Shown: positions 25,237 through 33,883 of the stretch, piece by piece
Layout: each line of letters starts with the position of its first letter
Numbering within the stretch: the first letter of the stretch is position 1
Source: Cohnella sp. GbtcB17
GTDB taxonomy: Bacteria > Bacillota > Bacilli > Paenibacillales > Paenibacillaceae
Length of the DNA: 64,000 bases
Assembly (NCBI RefSeq): GCF_019091135.1
Contig: NZ_JAGXJW010000038.1
Span: 1-64,000 of the forward strand
Direction: 5' to 3'
Translations under genes and position numbers: made by a program
Notes under the pieces: model-generated
The model's database searches: none
What the model saw: the letters and a program-made list of their open reading frames with translations, nothing else
Told to the model about the DNA's origin: nothing

Positions 25237-26983
25237 CCGACACATAAAACCGATTGTCCCGAACGTCCGTATCCGCGCACGCGGTCAATCGAAACGTCTC
25301 CTCCAACGTGCTGAACGCGCCGAAGCCGTCGCCGGGTATCGCAGACGCCAGAATCTCGTTGTCCGCAAAAGAAATGTCCGCAGTCCCCTTCGCCTTCAGC
25401 ACCAAGGCGTCCCGCGTCTCGAAGCGGTTGCCTTCGATGCGAATCCCGCGATGCACCGGGTGCGCCGCGTCCGGCTCGTCGATCGCCGGCGTGATCGCGA
25501 TCACCGGGAACGCCGCGTCGCCGCATTCGACGAACCGATTGTCCCTAATCGTCAGGTCGTGCACCGGTCCCGATTCGAACCAGGACGACGCATCCCCTTC
25601 GATCAGGATGGCGCTCATCCGCATCCGTTCGAACGTATTGTCTTCGATCACCGCCCGGCGCCGCGTCGAGATCAAGATGCCGCGCGTCGGGATGCGCGAG
25701 AAGCGGTTGCGCGCAATGCGCACCTCCGGCGTCCAGGTCACGTTCTCGACGACATCCCCCGGCGCAAAATCCTCGTCAGCCGGCGCCGACTCCGCTAACG
25801 TCAGCCTTAGCGTTCGGTCGTCCATCCGCTCCACCGAGCCAACCCGACCGCTCCCGAACGCTCTCAAAGAGCGGCCCCTCGCGAACTCAACCTCGTCGCC
25901 CGCCCGGAACGCCTCGAAGCCGTAGCTCTGCGGGTGCATAAACCGGACTTCCACGACGTTCGGCGCAGGCCGACCCACGATTTGCATATAGGTGCCGTGA
26001 ACGTTGATCGCATCGTCATGGGCGCCGGCGAACCGGGAGTCCACGACTTCGATCCGGCCGCGGCAGCCCATCAGATGGATACAGTCCGCAAAAGCCGCGA
26101 CGGTCCTCCCCGTCTCCGCACGCGGCGCAATCTCCATCCGCGTAAAAGCCAAGTTCTCGCTGAACTGCCCCACGATACCAAGCCCGTGCATGAAGTGCAT
26201 GCCGACGCCGTCCATAACGATATCGCGGCTGTTCAGCAGGAACGCGCCGACCTGATCTCGGACGCCGTCCCGGCATTGCAGGACATAGCCGGGCTCGATC
26301 CCGTCGAGCGCCGCCACCGCAGACGACGCATCATCGAAGCGAAGCCTCACCCGATCAGGTCCAATCGACTCCGCCTTCGCCGCCGCTTCGATCGGATTGT
26401 CGATGCGCCAGGTCGCATCCCGCGCCGGATCGTACACTTGCACCGGCCCCTCGCGGAACCGCCAGCCTTTTCCGATCCAATGCAGCTTGCCTTCCTCCAC
26501 GACGCAGCGCGAATCCGCATGAATCTCGAGCTCGAGCCAGTCCCAGCCGACACCGGTCACCTTCGCTTCCGTCACCGTCGGCTCCGCGTAGTCCATGCGC
26601 ACGTTACGGATCGCGATCCGTTCGCACCCGTCCAGCGCGAGCATCGTCTGCTTGCCATGAAAGACGAACAACGCTCCTTGACCGTCCAGCTCCAGATCGC
26701 GCACGCCTTTCATATAGATGCCGATCGTCTTCGTCACATCCGGATTTTCCGTCTCGCTGGCCGTATTCGTGATGTAATAAGGCACATTGGTGACTTCCTC
26801 ATCGTAAAAATCGTATCTTCCCGGCCCGCATGTCAGCAGCGCCGCCCCCTCCGAGCTCGCTGCCGCCGCGATCGCCAGCCGCATCGCGACCGTCGTATCC
26901 TCGCCGGAGTCTGCCCGCGCGCCAAAATCCTCGAGCCGCCATACCGTCCGTTCCGCACCCGTCTGTTGGTCCGATTCGCCCAT
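25232..26983 (-). CDS. GH110-like alpha-1,3-galactosidase (right-handed beta-helix protein)
   Basis: A 583-residue protein built of beta-helix coils, without a clear signal peptide, so perhaps intracellular. Segments typical of GH110 (blood group B / alpha-Gal cleaving enzymes of Bacteroides and Streptomyces) are the DCIHLMGCRGRIEV, AGAHDDAINVHGTYMQIVG, DVVENVTWTPEV, PTRGILISTRRRAVIEDNTF and ILIEGDASSWFESG regions. The two Asp residues of HDDAINVHG are the probable catalytic region. GH110 enzymes remove terminal alpha-1,3-galactose. Start ATG 26983 has GGGGGAG just upstream; an extension to 27088 lacks support. Other beta-helix glycosidases are the alternative. It links this region to animal-type glycans. 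Confidence 0.8.
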   Translation of the reverse strand: MGESDQQTGAERTVWRLEDFGARADSGEDTTVAMRLAIAAAASSEGAALLTCGPGRYDFYDEEVTNVPYYITNTASETENPDVTKTIGIYMKGVRDLELDGQGALFVFHGKQTMLALDGCERIAIRNVRMDYAEPTVTEAKVTGVGWDWLELEIHADSRCVVEEGKLHWIGKGWRFREGPVQVYDPARDATWRIDNPIEAAAKAESIGPDRVRLRFDDASSAVAALDGIEPGYVLQCRDGVRDQVGAFLLNSRDIVMDGVGMHFMHGLGIVGQFSENLAFTRMEIAPRAETGRTVAAFADCIHLMGCRGRIEVVDSRFAGAHDDAINVHGTYMQIVGRPAPNVVEVRFMHPQSYGFEAFRAGDEVEFARGRSLRAFGSGRVGSVERMDDRTLRLTLAESAPADEDFAPGDVVENVTWTPEVRIARNRFSRIPTRGILISTRRRAVIEDNTFERMRMSAILIEGDASSWFESGPVHDLTIRDNRFVECGDAAFPVIAITPAIDEPDAAHPVHRGIRIEGNRFETRDALVLKAKGTADISFADNEILASAIPGDGFGAFSTLEETFRLTACADTDVRDNRFYVSE

Positions 26984-27091
26984 CCTTCTCCCCCTGTTCT
27001 CGCACACTATGTAAGCAAGCATGAATGACTGCAAACACGGCCTATTATCGGCCTGCCGCTCTCCTTCGTCAAGCGGGCGCCAACGCAAAGA

Positions 27092-27124
27092 CAGGCCGGC
27101 TCCGATCGAATCGGAACCGGCCTG
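27092..27124 (-). terminator. Intrinsic terminator behind the ndh / small-protein pair
   Basis: CAGGCCGG pairs with CCGGCCTG, with an inner TCCGAT/ATCGGA helix, and TCTTTG follows on the minus strand. It lies 23 bp after the stop at 27147. Confidence 0.7.
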
Positions 27125-27146
27125 CCTAACGCAGCGCTTCTCGCGC

Positions 27147-27428
27147 TTAGTCTTCCTCGTCGTCCATCGCCGCGCGCATTTGCGCTTCCCACTCCGCGCG
27201 CCGGCGTTCCTCTAAGTACTCCTGCGACATGCGGTCGCGCTCGCGTCCCTTCTCCTTGAGCCGCTCGATGCCCGGCTGGATGAGCAGGTCGACCTCGGCC
27301 TGCACGACGGCGGACAGGTCGTACCGCTGCTGCGACTCGAGGTATCCGCCCACTTCCATCAGCGCGTTGTAGCGGCCCAGCTCGTCCCGCGTCAGCAGCC
27401 CGCGCACCTGCACGCTGCAGTGCCGCAT
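27147..27428 (-). CDS. Conserved small hypothetical protein downstream of NDH-2
   Basis: A 93-residue, mostly charged and helical protein. It contains one early Cys (RHCSVQVRGLLTRDELGRY) and a very acidic tail (AAMDDEED); there is no membrane helix or known motif that I can name. Its ATG overlaps the ndh stop as TAATG (27426-27430), so translation is coupled to the dehydrogenase. A role linked to NDH-2 amount or membrane attachment is possible, but function is unknown. Confidence 0.7.
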   Translation of the reverse strand: MRHCSVQVRGLLTRDELGRYNALMEVGGYLESQQRYDLSAVVQAEVDLLIQPGIERLKEKGRERDRMSQEYLEERRRAEWEAQMRAAMDDEED

Positions 27429-28621
27429 TAGAGGAACTTGCCCTTGCGGAGCACGAGCGGAATGCCGCCGATGATGAACAGGTAGCGCAGGTCGATCGCC
27501 TTCTTCAGCCAGGCGGCGACGCGTCCTTTATACTTTTTGCCGAACGCCATGCCGATCGCCTCGCCCTTGCCGAGCGAAGCCACCGTGCCTTTGTTGCTGA
27601 ACACGAACGGCCGCAGCGACTGATTGCGGATCGAAGCGACGAGATTGTGCGCGCAATTGACGCCCTGCTGCATCGCGATCTGCGCCGTAGGCGGGTAAGG
27701 ACGCCCCTCCGGGTTGAACATGAGCGAATTGTCTCCGAGCACGTAGATGTTCTCGTGTCCCGGCGCGCGCAGATGCTCGTCAACCTTGACGCGTCCGCGC
27801 ATCGTCTCGAAGCCGGCTTCCTCGATCAACCGGTTGCCCCGAACGCCGCCGGACCAAATGACCGTCTGCGACTTGATCTCTTCGCCTTCGCCGACGATGA
27901 CGCCGTCCGCCGTGCACTCCTTGATCGCGGTGCCGATGCGGAAGGTGACGCCCTTCTTGCGGAGCACCTCCATCGCGTACTCGACCAGCTCAGGATCGAA
28001 GCCGGGAAGCGCGGTCGGCGCGGCTTCGACGTTGATGATCTTGACAAGCGAGCGGTCGACGTCGAACTGCTTGCACAGATCCGGCACGCGGTCGGCCAGC
28101 TCGCCGATGAACTCGATCCCAGTGAAGCCCGCGCCGCCGACGACGAACGTCAGATAGTCCGTGCGATGGGGCTCGCGCTTGTAGCGGGCGAATTGATATT
28201 CGATATGCTCGCGAATGAGCCGAACCGAGTTGATGCTGCGGATCGTGAACGCATTTTCCGCCATGCCCGGGATGCCGAACGTCTCGGATTCGCCGCCCAG
28301 CGCGATGATCAGATAATCGTAGGAAAGCGTGCCGTCCTCCAGGATGACCTTGCGGTCCTGCGGACGAATCTGCACGACGGTCGACTTGACGAAGTCGATC
28401 TTGAACTCGTCGATGAGCTTGGAGATGCTCACGCGCGCGTTGTCCGGGTGGTCCGTGCCCGCTGCGGGCATATGGAGATGCGTCGTAATATAGTGATAAT
28501 CGTGCTTGTTGACGAGTGTCACGTCGGCTTCATTATAATTAAGCTCTTTTTGGAGACGCAGCGACGTCAGAACGCCGCCGTACCCCGCGCCTAGGATGAC
28601 GATTTTGGGTATACTGCTCAT
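27428..28621 (-). CDS. ndh: Type II NADH dehydrogenase (NDH-2, YumB-like)
   Basis: A 397-residue single-subunit flavoprotein that passes electrons from NADH to menaquinone at the membrane without pumping protons. The FAD Rossmann motif KIVILGAGYGGVLTSLRLQ is at the start and the NADH-binding motif TFVVGGAGFTGIEFIGEL is near residue 160. The quinone-side signature region PTAQIAMQQGVNCAHNL is near 305. The C-terminal amphipathic helix region (VAAWLKKAIDLRYLFIIGGIPLVL) suits membrane attachment. It matches Bacillus YumB in layout. Menaquinone genes elsewhere in the window (mqnE, UbiD-family) supply its acceptor. Confidence 0.93.
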   Translation of the reverse strand: MSSIPKIVILGAGYGGVLTSLRLQKELNYNEADVTLVNKHDYHYITTHLHMPAAGTDHPDNARVSISKLIDEFKIDFVKSTVVQIRPQDRKVILEDGTLSYDYLIIALGGESETFGIPGMAENAFTIRSINSVRLIREHIEYQFARYKREPHRTDYLTFVVGGAGFTGIEFIGELADRVPDLCKQFDVDRSLVKIINVEAAPTALPGFDPELVEYAMEVLRKKGVTFRIGTAIKECTADGVIVGEGEEIKSQTVIWSGGVRGNRLIEEAGFETMRGRVKVDEHLRAPGHENIYVLGDNSLMFNPEGRPYPPTAQIAMQQGVNCAHNLVASIRNQSLRPFVFSNKGTVASLGKGEAIGMAFGKKYKGRVAAWLKKAIDLRYLFIIGGIPLVLRKGKFL

Positions 28622-28943
28622 GGGATCCCATCCAATCCAGTTTGGTGTTCAACATGTGAAAAAATCCACAATGAAGATAGGCATATTTGTCTCTTTGCCT
28701 CAAAAGAATCATATCGGCTTTACCCTTCTATTTCAAGGTTCATTGTTACAAAATCGTTTGGACTTCTCCACAAATTTACCCTGATGCGCCAAGCTTTATC
28801 CCGAACGCGTTCCGCGTCCGGCCGCGGCTTCCCCGCGTTGAAGGCCCGCTTGCACTTTGTAGGAAGTCCATGAAGAGAGCAAGCTACCGTACTCGGCGGA
28901 AAATGGGGGTTCTAAACGCTTGTACGTGCGCATTTATAATAAA
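28622..28943. other. Intergenic region upstream of ndh
   Basis: About 320 bp without a supported gene. It should contain the ndh promoter; the part next to the gene (28650-28780) is AT-rich. No known riboswitch or repeat was recognised. Confidence 0.35.
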
Positions 28944-28994
28944 GAAGGCATCCCTGCCTCCGGCCCGGACGGCCGAAAAAGCGAGGATGCCTTC
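28944..28994 (-). terminator. Terminator behind sda
   Basis: GAAGGCATCC (28944-28953) pairs with GGATGCCTTC (28985-28994) around an inner GC-rich hairpin (CCGGCC / GGCCG). On the minus strand CTTTATTAT follows. The stop of sda is 30 bp upstream of it. Confidence 0.75.
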
Positions 28995-29023
28995 ATCCAT
29001 ATGATCGATCGGGACGCGTGCGA

Positions 29024-29170
29024 CTACTTCGCTAGCCGCTCTTCCTTTATGGGCAATTGTCTGCGACGGATCTCGGCGTGCAGCAGATGTACGAATTCCC
29101 TTTCCAGCTTCAAGCGGACGGCATGTTGGTAAGCTTCCAGTAGCAGCTCATCCGACAACAACGGCAACAT
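29024..29170 (-). CDS. sda: Sporulation histidine kinase inhibitor Sda
   Basis: A 48-residue protein that reads MLPLLSDELLLEAYQHAV and RLKLEREFVHLLHAEIRRR before a short basic tail. This matches Sda of Bacillus, an antiparallel helical hairpin that blocks autophosphorylation of the sporulation kinases when replication is perturbed. The LSDELLxEAY start and the EIxRRxL end are the family's conserved parts. The ribosome site (GGTG) is weak. The region 100-210 bp upstream contains several DnaA boxes (29276-29375), as at the B. subtilis sda promoter, where DnaA activates transcription. It is too short for usual gene callers. Confidence 0.88.
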   Translation of the reverse strand: MLPLLSDELLLEAYQHAVRLKLEREFVHLLHAEIRRRQLPIKEERLAK

Positions 29171-29275
29171 GGCCTACACCCTTTCTTAAGCAGGCTATTC
29201 TGACGACGATCCCGCGCGGCGAGCTCTTCGTGATGGCATCATAGCATGCTCTTCAACCGACGGACAAGCGCTTCG

Positions 29276-29375
29276 CTATCCACATCCGGCTGTGCACAAG
29301 ATGTGATTATTTTGTTGAAAAAACCCGGTTTTCCGCGTTCATCCGTAGAGGATAATGTGGATGGATTTATCCACA
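29276..29375. promoter_or_regulatory. DnaA-box cluster upstream of sda
   Basis: A perfect DnaA box TTATCCACA is at 29367-29375. One-mismatch copies are CTATCCACA (29276-29284) and TGTGCACAA on the other strand (29291-29299), with a poorer TGTGGATGG at 29356-29364. They lie 106-205 bp upstream of the sda start. In B. subtilis DnaA binding activates sda, tying the sporulation checkpoint to replication initiation. Confidence 0.68.
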
Positions 29376-29465
29376 GGAAGAATACTGTTTTTTCCATAAA
29401 AATAATTCATAGCGAAATTTGCGATGATAGCTGCCGATAATTGATAATGCGGTTTTCGTAAACCG

Positions 29466-30137
29466 TTACTGCGGGCGCGTATTCACCTCAAGCATCCAGA
29501 TCCGCCCGCCGCGATCGATGCCGTAATCGTAGCCGAGCTGGCCGATGCCGGGAAACCGGCTCTCCAGCAGCGCCGTCGACGTACGCGTCAAATGGCGCAT
29601 TTGGCTCTTCTTGACGCCGACGAGCCGCCCCGACAGCGACCTGGCGATGCCTTGGCTTGCCGTGACCCGCGTGCCGCCTCTGCAGAGGTTGGTGACGAAC
29701 AACCCTTTGCGCGCTACGCGTCCGACCATCGCCCTGATTTGCCAGCCCGCCTCCGTCTTCACGTGCTTGACCCGGTAGTCGATCGGCCTTCCCGCGATCG
29801 TGGCCAGCCGGATGCCGCGCTGAATCAAGTAGGCGCGCCTTCCCTTGAGCCTGCCGATGCGCCCGCAGAGCCCCGCAAACGTGCCGAAATAACTTACGCT
29901 GCTTCTCGCATGAAGCTGGTAGCCCTTGCCGACCCGCGCAGCCTTGATGACGCCGTTGCCGCCGGCGCCGCGCACGGGCTTCAGGACGACCATGCCATAC
30001 CGGTTCAACATCGTTTTCAAATTTCCCGTGCTGTACATTCTAGTAGGCGGGATGTGACGCGCCACATAGCCGTTCGCCATAAGCGCAGTCGTTTTGAGCC
30101 ATTTGCTCGCCAACATGCGTCCGTGCCGCTGATGCAT
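29466..30137 (-). CDS. YheC/YheD-family endospore-coat ATP-grasp protein (short form)
   Basis: The start was set at ATG 30137, preceded by AAAGGAGG at 8 bases; the frame is open further but without a site. The 223-residue protein has an ATP-grasp fold: MVVLKPVRGAGGNGVIKA holds the nucleotide-binding Lys and Gly-rich loop. YLIQRGIRLATIAGRPIDYR and the final GYDYGIDRGGRIWMLEVNTRP hold the metal-binding Glu/Asn. It ends only two residues after NTRP and is shorter than Bacillus YheC/YheD (about 360-450 residues). YheC/YheD are known as spore coat-associated proteins; the chemistry is unknown. Confidence 0.82.
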   Translation of the reverse strand: MHQRHGRMLASKWLKTTALMANGYVARHIPPTRMYSTGNLKTMLNRYGMVVLKPVRGAGGNGVIKAARVGKGYQLHARSSVSYFGTFAGLCGRIGRLKGRRAYLIQRGIRLATIAGRPIDYRVKHVKTEAGWQIRAMVGRVARKGLFVTNLCRGGTRVTASQGIARSLSGRLVGVKKSQMRHLTRTSTALLESRFPGIGQLGYDYGIDRGGRIWMLEVNTRPQ

Positions 30138-30263
30138 GCGCCAGTCCTCCTTTATGCGGTATATAACCAGCATACTCGGACATCCGCGCAGCCTCTTGGA
30201 TGAATGGACATGGCAACCCGCCCTTTTGTCTGCGGGCGGGGCGATGGCGGCCAACCTGTTTCT

Positions 30264-30362
30264 TTACCCACAATCGGCTGTGTATAAAACACCCCTTTCC
30301 TGTGGACAAGTATAAAATCCCCAGCAACAGCGCTGGGGACAAGCGGGAAAACTTTATTCACA
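30264..30362. promoter_or_regulatory. Second DnaA-box cluster between the coat-type gene and the SNF2 gene
   Basis: Two perfect boxes, TGTGTATAA (reverse orientation, 30279-30287) and TTATTCACA (30354-30362), occur together with one-mismatch copies TTACCCACA (30264-30272) and TGTGGACAA (30301-30309). The 350-bp gap between the divergent genes 29466-30137 and 30487-33855 has no other gene. It also has a GC hairpin (30217-30240, CCCGCCC/GGGCGGG). The boxes may regulate either gene or titrate DnaA. Confidence 0.6.
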
Positions 30363-30486
30363 GCCTTCGCTCGCAACCCTTCGGCCGCCGTCCGATTGCC
30401 CCTCTCGGCTTTGCATCTGGTATCATAGGTAGATACAGAATGGATGGCTTGCCGCAAGGCGGCGAAGAGAAGAGGAGTCCAGCTTA

Positions 30487-33400
30487 ATGAACGCATCCGT
30501 CACGCGCCAAACCGTCCGTTCGCTCTGCGGCCGCATCGCCTACGAGAGCGGACTGGCATACGCCCGCGCCGGCAAAGTTACCTTTGATACTTATTACGAC
30601 GAAGCCGGCGTCTACGCGGCAGTAGTCCGAGGAAGCGGAAAATCCGTCTACGAGACGAAGCTGCGAATCTCGCGTGCGGGAGACGTAGCCGCCTCCTGTA
30701 CGTGCCCCTCCCTTGCTTCGTACGATAAATATTGCAATCACATCGCCGCAGCCCTGCTGCGCATCATCGAGCATCGGCACGCGGGCAGCTTTCCCGCAGC
30801 TGCGGCCGGTTCGGAAGCCGGCCGAGCTGGCGCGAAGGGGACTGTCGCGGAAGGCGTTGACGCGGACGACGGGCTGGCCGCCAAAATGATCGGCTTGTTC
30901 GCGGCGAAGCCGGCCGCGCGCAGCGGCGCCCGCAGACGGTTCGAGACGCGCGAGCGGCTGTCGGTCGCCTTCGTCTGCGTCCTGCTGGACGACGGCCGCG
31001 AGCTTGCGCTCGGCATCGAAGCGCGCCTCGGCCACGAATCGGGGCCGATGCATGCGGTGAGGCAGATCGGCGGCTGGCTCGACAGCGTCGAGCGCGGCGA
31101 ATCGCATCCGATCGCCAAGGCGTTCGCCTACGATCCGGAGCTGCACTGCTTCTCCGAGACCGACGACGAGATTATTCAGACTCTCGCGCGCGTCAACCGC
31201 GGCGACGTCGCGTTCGTCCGGTCGCCCTCGGGCTTAAGCGGCGGCGCGCGCACCCAGCGGACGCTGCGGATTCCGCCGGAGAGCTGGGAGTCGCTCCACG
31301 CGCTGCTCGTCCGCGCCGCGGATGTCTCGCTGCGAGCCGGAGAGCGCCTGCTGCCGGGCTTGCCGTGGGCCGAGGGACCGCTGCCCGTACGGTACGAGAT
31401 CGACGACGATCCGGACGACGCGGACGGCGGCTGCAGGCTAGAGGTACGCGGCCTGGAGTCGGTCGCGGTATTGGAGGCATACGGGCTTGCGCTGACGGAG
31501 GACGGACTCGTCAGGCTGCCTCCCGACGCCTGTGCGCAGCTGGCGCAGCTCCAGCGCATGCTGCCGGCCGCGACGCCGTCGGGGATTGCTCTCGAGGCGC
31601 CGACTGCAGGAGATGCGAGGCGGATTCGCATTCCGCGGGAGCAGGCGGACGGCTTCATGGAGCGCGTCGTGCCCGGGCTCATGCGGCTCGGCAGCGTGCG
31701 CATCGCCGAAGCCGTGTCGGACAAGATCGTCCGCGAGCCGCTCAAGGCCAAGCTGTACCTGGATCGCGTGCGCGACCGACTGCTCGCCGGCCTGGAGTTC
31801 CACTACGGCTCCGTCGTCATCAATCCGCTCGAAGCGGCCGGCGCCAAACGTTCGGACGAAGGCCCTATTCTCGTTCGGGACGGCGAGCGTGAGCGGCGCA
31901 TCCTCGAACTCATGGACGACAGCGCCTTCGTCCGCACCGAAGCCGGCTACGTCATGGCGGGCGACGAGGATGGCGAGTTTGAATTTCTGTACCGCGTGCT
32001 CCCGCTGCTCGAGCCGCTGCTTGACGTTTACGCCACCGCGGCCGTCCGCATTCGCCTGCTCCCCGATCCCGTCGTCGTCAAAGTATCGGCCGACACGGAC
32101 GAGCGTACCGATTGGCTCGAATTCAAGTTCGACATCTCCGGCATTCCCGAGGCGGAGATCAAATCGCTTCTCCAGGCGCTCGCGGAGAAACGCGCGTATT
32201 ACCGCCTGACCGGCGGCGCGCTCGTGCCGCTGGACGGGCAGGACTTCGCCGAGGTCAACAGGCTGCTGAGCGCGACCGGCATGCTGCCCTCCGAGCTCAA
32301 GGACGGCAAGCTGCGCCTGCCGCTCGTCCGCGGCCTCCATCTGCTCGAGCCGGAAGGCGGAACGGTCGTCAAGCACGGCCGCATGCTACGGGGACTGCTC
32401 GACGACTTACGCCATCCCGACCAGGCCGCGTTCGCCACCGCCCCGGCCGCGCTCGCCGGTAAGCTTCGGGACTATCAGCTGTACGGCTACCAATGGATGC
32501 GGACGCTCGCCCACTATCGCTTCGGCGGCATCCTGGCGGACGATATGGGTCTCGGTAAGACGGTGCAAAGCATCGCCTTCCTCGTCTCGATGCTGCCGGT
32601 CATGCGTGAGCGCGGCCAGCAGGCGCTAGTCGTCTGCCCCGCCTCGCTCATGTACAACTGGCAGAGCGAGCTGCGGCGGTTCGCGCCGGACATTCGGTGC
32701 GGCATCGCCGACGGCGCGAAGGGCGAGCGAGCGGAGACGCTTGCGAATCCGTCCCGCTTCGACGCGCTGATCGTCTCCTATCCGCTGCTGCGCAAGGATA
32801 TTCAGCTGTACGCGGGCATGACGTTCCATACACTTATACTGGACGAGGCGCAGGCGGTCAAGAACGAGACGACCCAGACGGCCCAAGCCGTCAAGCGGAT
32901 CGTCGCGGAGCAGCGCTTCGCGCTGACGGGCACGCCGATCGAGAATGCGCTGGACGAGCTTCGCTCCATTGCGGGCGCCGTCTTCCCGGGCTTGTTCCCG
33001 GGACGGCGCGCGTTCGCCGAGTTGTCCCGCGAAGAGGTGTCGGACCGCATTCGCCCGTTTGTGCTGCGACGTCTCAAGACCGACGTCCTGCGCGAGCTGC
33101 CCGACAAGATCGAGTCGGTCATCGCCTCCGAGCTGCTGCCGGCGCAGAAGAAGCTGTATGCGGCCTATCTGGCCAAGCTGCGGACCGAGACGCTGAAGCA
33201 TCTGGACCAGGATACGCTGGACCGCAACCGGATCCGCATCCTCGCCGGCATCACGCGGCTGCGCCAGCTGTGCTGTCACCCGGCGCTGTTCGTCGAGGAC
33301 TACGCCGGGGGCTCCGCCAAGCTCGACCAGCTGCTGGAGCTGCTGGACGACTGTCGCAGCGCGGGCAGGCGCGCGCTCGTCTTTTCGCAGTTCACGTCGA

Positions 33401-33855
33401 TGCTGGCGATGATCCGGCGAGAGCTGGCTGCGCGCGGCATGACCCACTTTTACCTGGACGGCGACACGCCTGCGGCGGAACGGGTCGAGCTGTGCGACAG
33501 ATTTAACGCAGGGGAGCGCGAGCTGTTCCTCGCTTCGCTGAAGGCGGGCGGCACGGGGCTTAATCTGACCGGAGCCGATACGGTCATCCTTTACGACCTA
33601 TGGTGGAATCCCGCCGTTGAGCAGCAAGCGGCGGATCGCGTGCACCGAATCGGCCAGCAGCGCGCCGTCCAGGTGATCCGGCTCGTGGCCAAGGGGACCG
33701 TGGAGGACAAGATGGCCGAGATGCAGCAGCGCAAGCGCCACCTCATCGATGAGGTCATCCGTCCGGGGACGGAGGCGCTGTCGACGCTTAGCGAGCAGGA
33801 TATCCGGGAGCTGCTGTCGATCGGAACGGACGAAGCCGGCCAAGCGACTGTCTGA
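30487..33855 (+). CDS. SNF2-family helicase with SWIM zinc finger
   Basis: A 1122-residue cytoplasmic DNA-translocase-type ATPase. A SWIM finger Cys71-x-Cys73-x9-Cys83-x-His85 is near the N-terminus, followed by a long bacterial SNF2-associated region (about 150-640). The helicase core follows with Walker A ADDMGLGKT (about 685-694), Walker B LDEAQ (about 785-789), ALTGTPIEN, LVFSQFTSML (about 965) and the C-terminal motif DRVHRIGQQRAVQVIRLVAKGT (about 1055-1075). Bacterial SNF2 proteins of this layout (YwqA/RapA-like) are thought to remodel stalled transcription or DNA complexes. GAGGAG precedes the ATG. A small membrane-protein gene follows 28 bp later. Confidence 0.93.
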   Translation: MNASVTRQTVRSLCGRIAYESGLAYARAGKVTFDTYYDEAGVYAAVVRGSGKSVYETKLRISRAGDVAASCTCPSLASYDKYCNHIAAALLRIIEHRHAGSFPAAAAGSEAGRAGAKGTVAEGVDADDGLAAKMIGLFAAKPAARSGARRRFETRERLSVAFVCVLLDDGRELALGIEARLGHESGPMHAVRQIGGWLDSVERGESHPIAKAFAYDPELHCFSETDDEIIQTLARVNRGDVAFVRSPSGLSGGARTQRTLRIPPESWESLHALLVRAADVSLRAGERLLPGLPWAEGPLPVRYEIDDDPDDADGGCRLEVRGLESVAVLEAYGLALTEDGLVRLPPDACAQLAQLQRMLPAATPSGIALEAPTAGDARRIRIPREQADGFMERVVPGLMRLGSVRIAEAVSDKIVREPLKAKLYLDRVRDRLLAGLEFHYGSVVINPLEAAGAKRSDEGPILVRDGERERRILELMDDSAFVRTEAGYVMAGDEDGEFEFLYRVLPLLEPLLDVYATAAVRIRLLPDPVVVKVSADTDERTDWLEFKFDISGIPEAEIKSLLQALAEKRAYYRLTGGALVPLDGQDFAEVNRLLSATGMLPSELKDGKLRLPLVRGLHLLEPEGGTVVKHGRMLRGLLDDLRHPDQAAFATAPAALAGKLRDYQLYGYQWMRTLAHYRFGGILADDMGLGKTVQSIAFLVSMLPVMRERGQQALVVCPASLMYNWQSELRRFAPDIRCGIADGAKGERAETLANPSRFDALIVSYPLLRKDIQLYAGMTFHTLILDEAQAVKNETTQTAQAVKRIVAEQRFALTGTPIENALDELRSIAGAVFPGLFPGRRAFAELSREEVSDRIRPFVLRRLKTDVLRELPDKIESVIASELLPAQKKLYAAYLAKLRTETLKHLDQDTLDRNRIRILAGITRLRQLCCHPALFVEDYAGGSAKLDQLLELLDDCRSAGRRALVFSQFTSMLAMIRRELAARGMTHFYLDGDTPAAERVELCDRFNAGERELFLASLKAGGTGLNLTGADTVILYDLWWNPAVEQQAADRVHRIGQQRAVQVIRLVAKGTVEDKMAEMQQRKRHLIDEVIRPGTEALSTLSEQDIRELLSIGTDEAGQATV

Positions 33856-33883
33856 AACTGCGCAAGACCAAGGAGAAGAGATC

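Noticed and set aside
25934..27028. Plus-strand 364-codon frame opposite the GH110-like gene
   Set aside because: Arg/His-rich composition typical of antisense frames in GC-rich genes; the minus-strand protein has clear family motifs.
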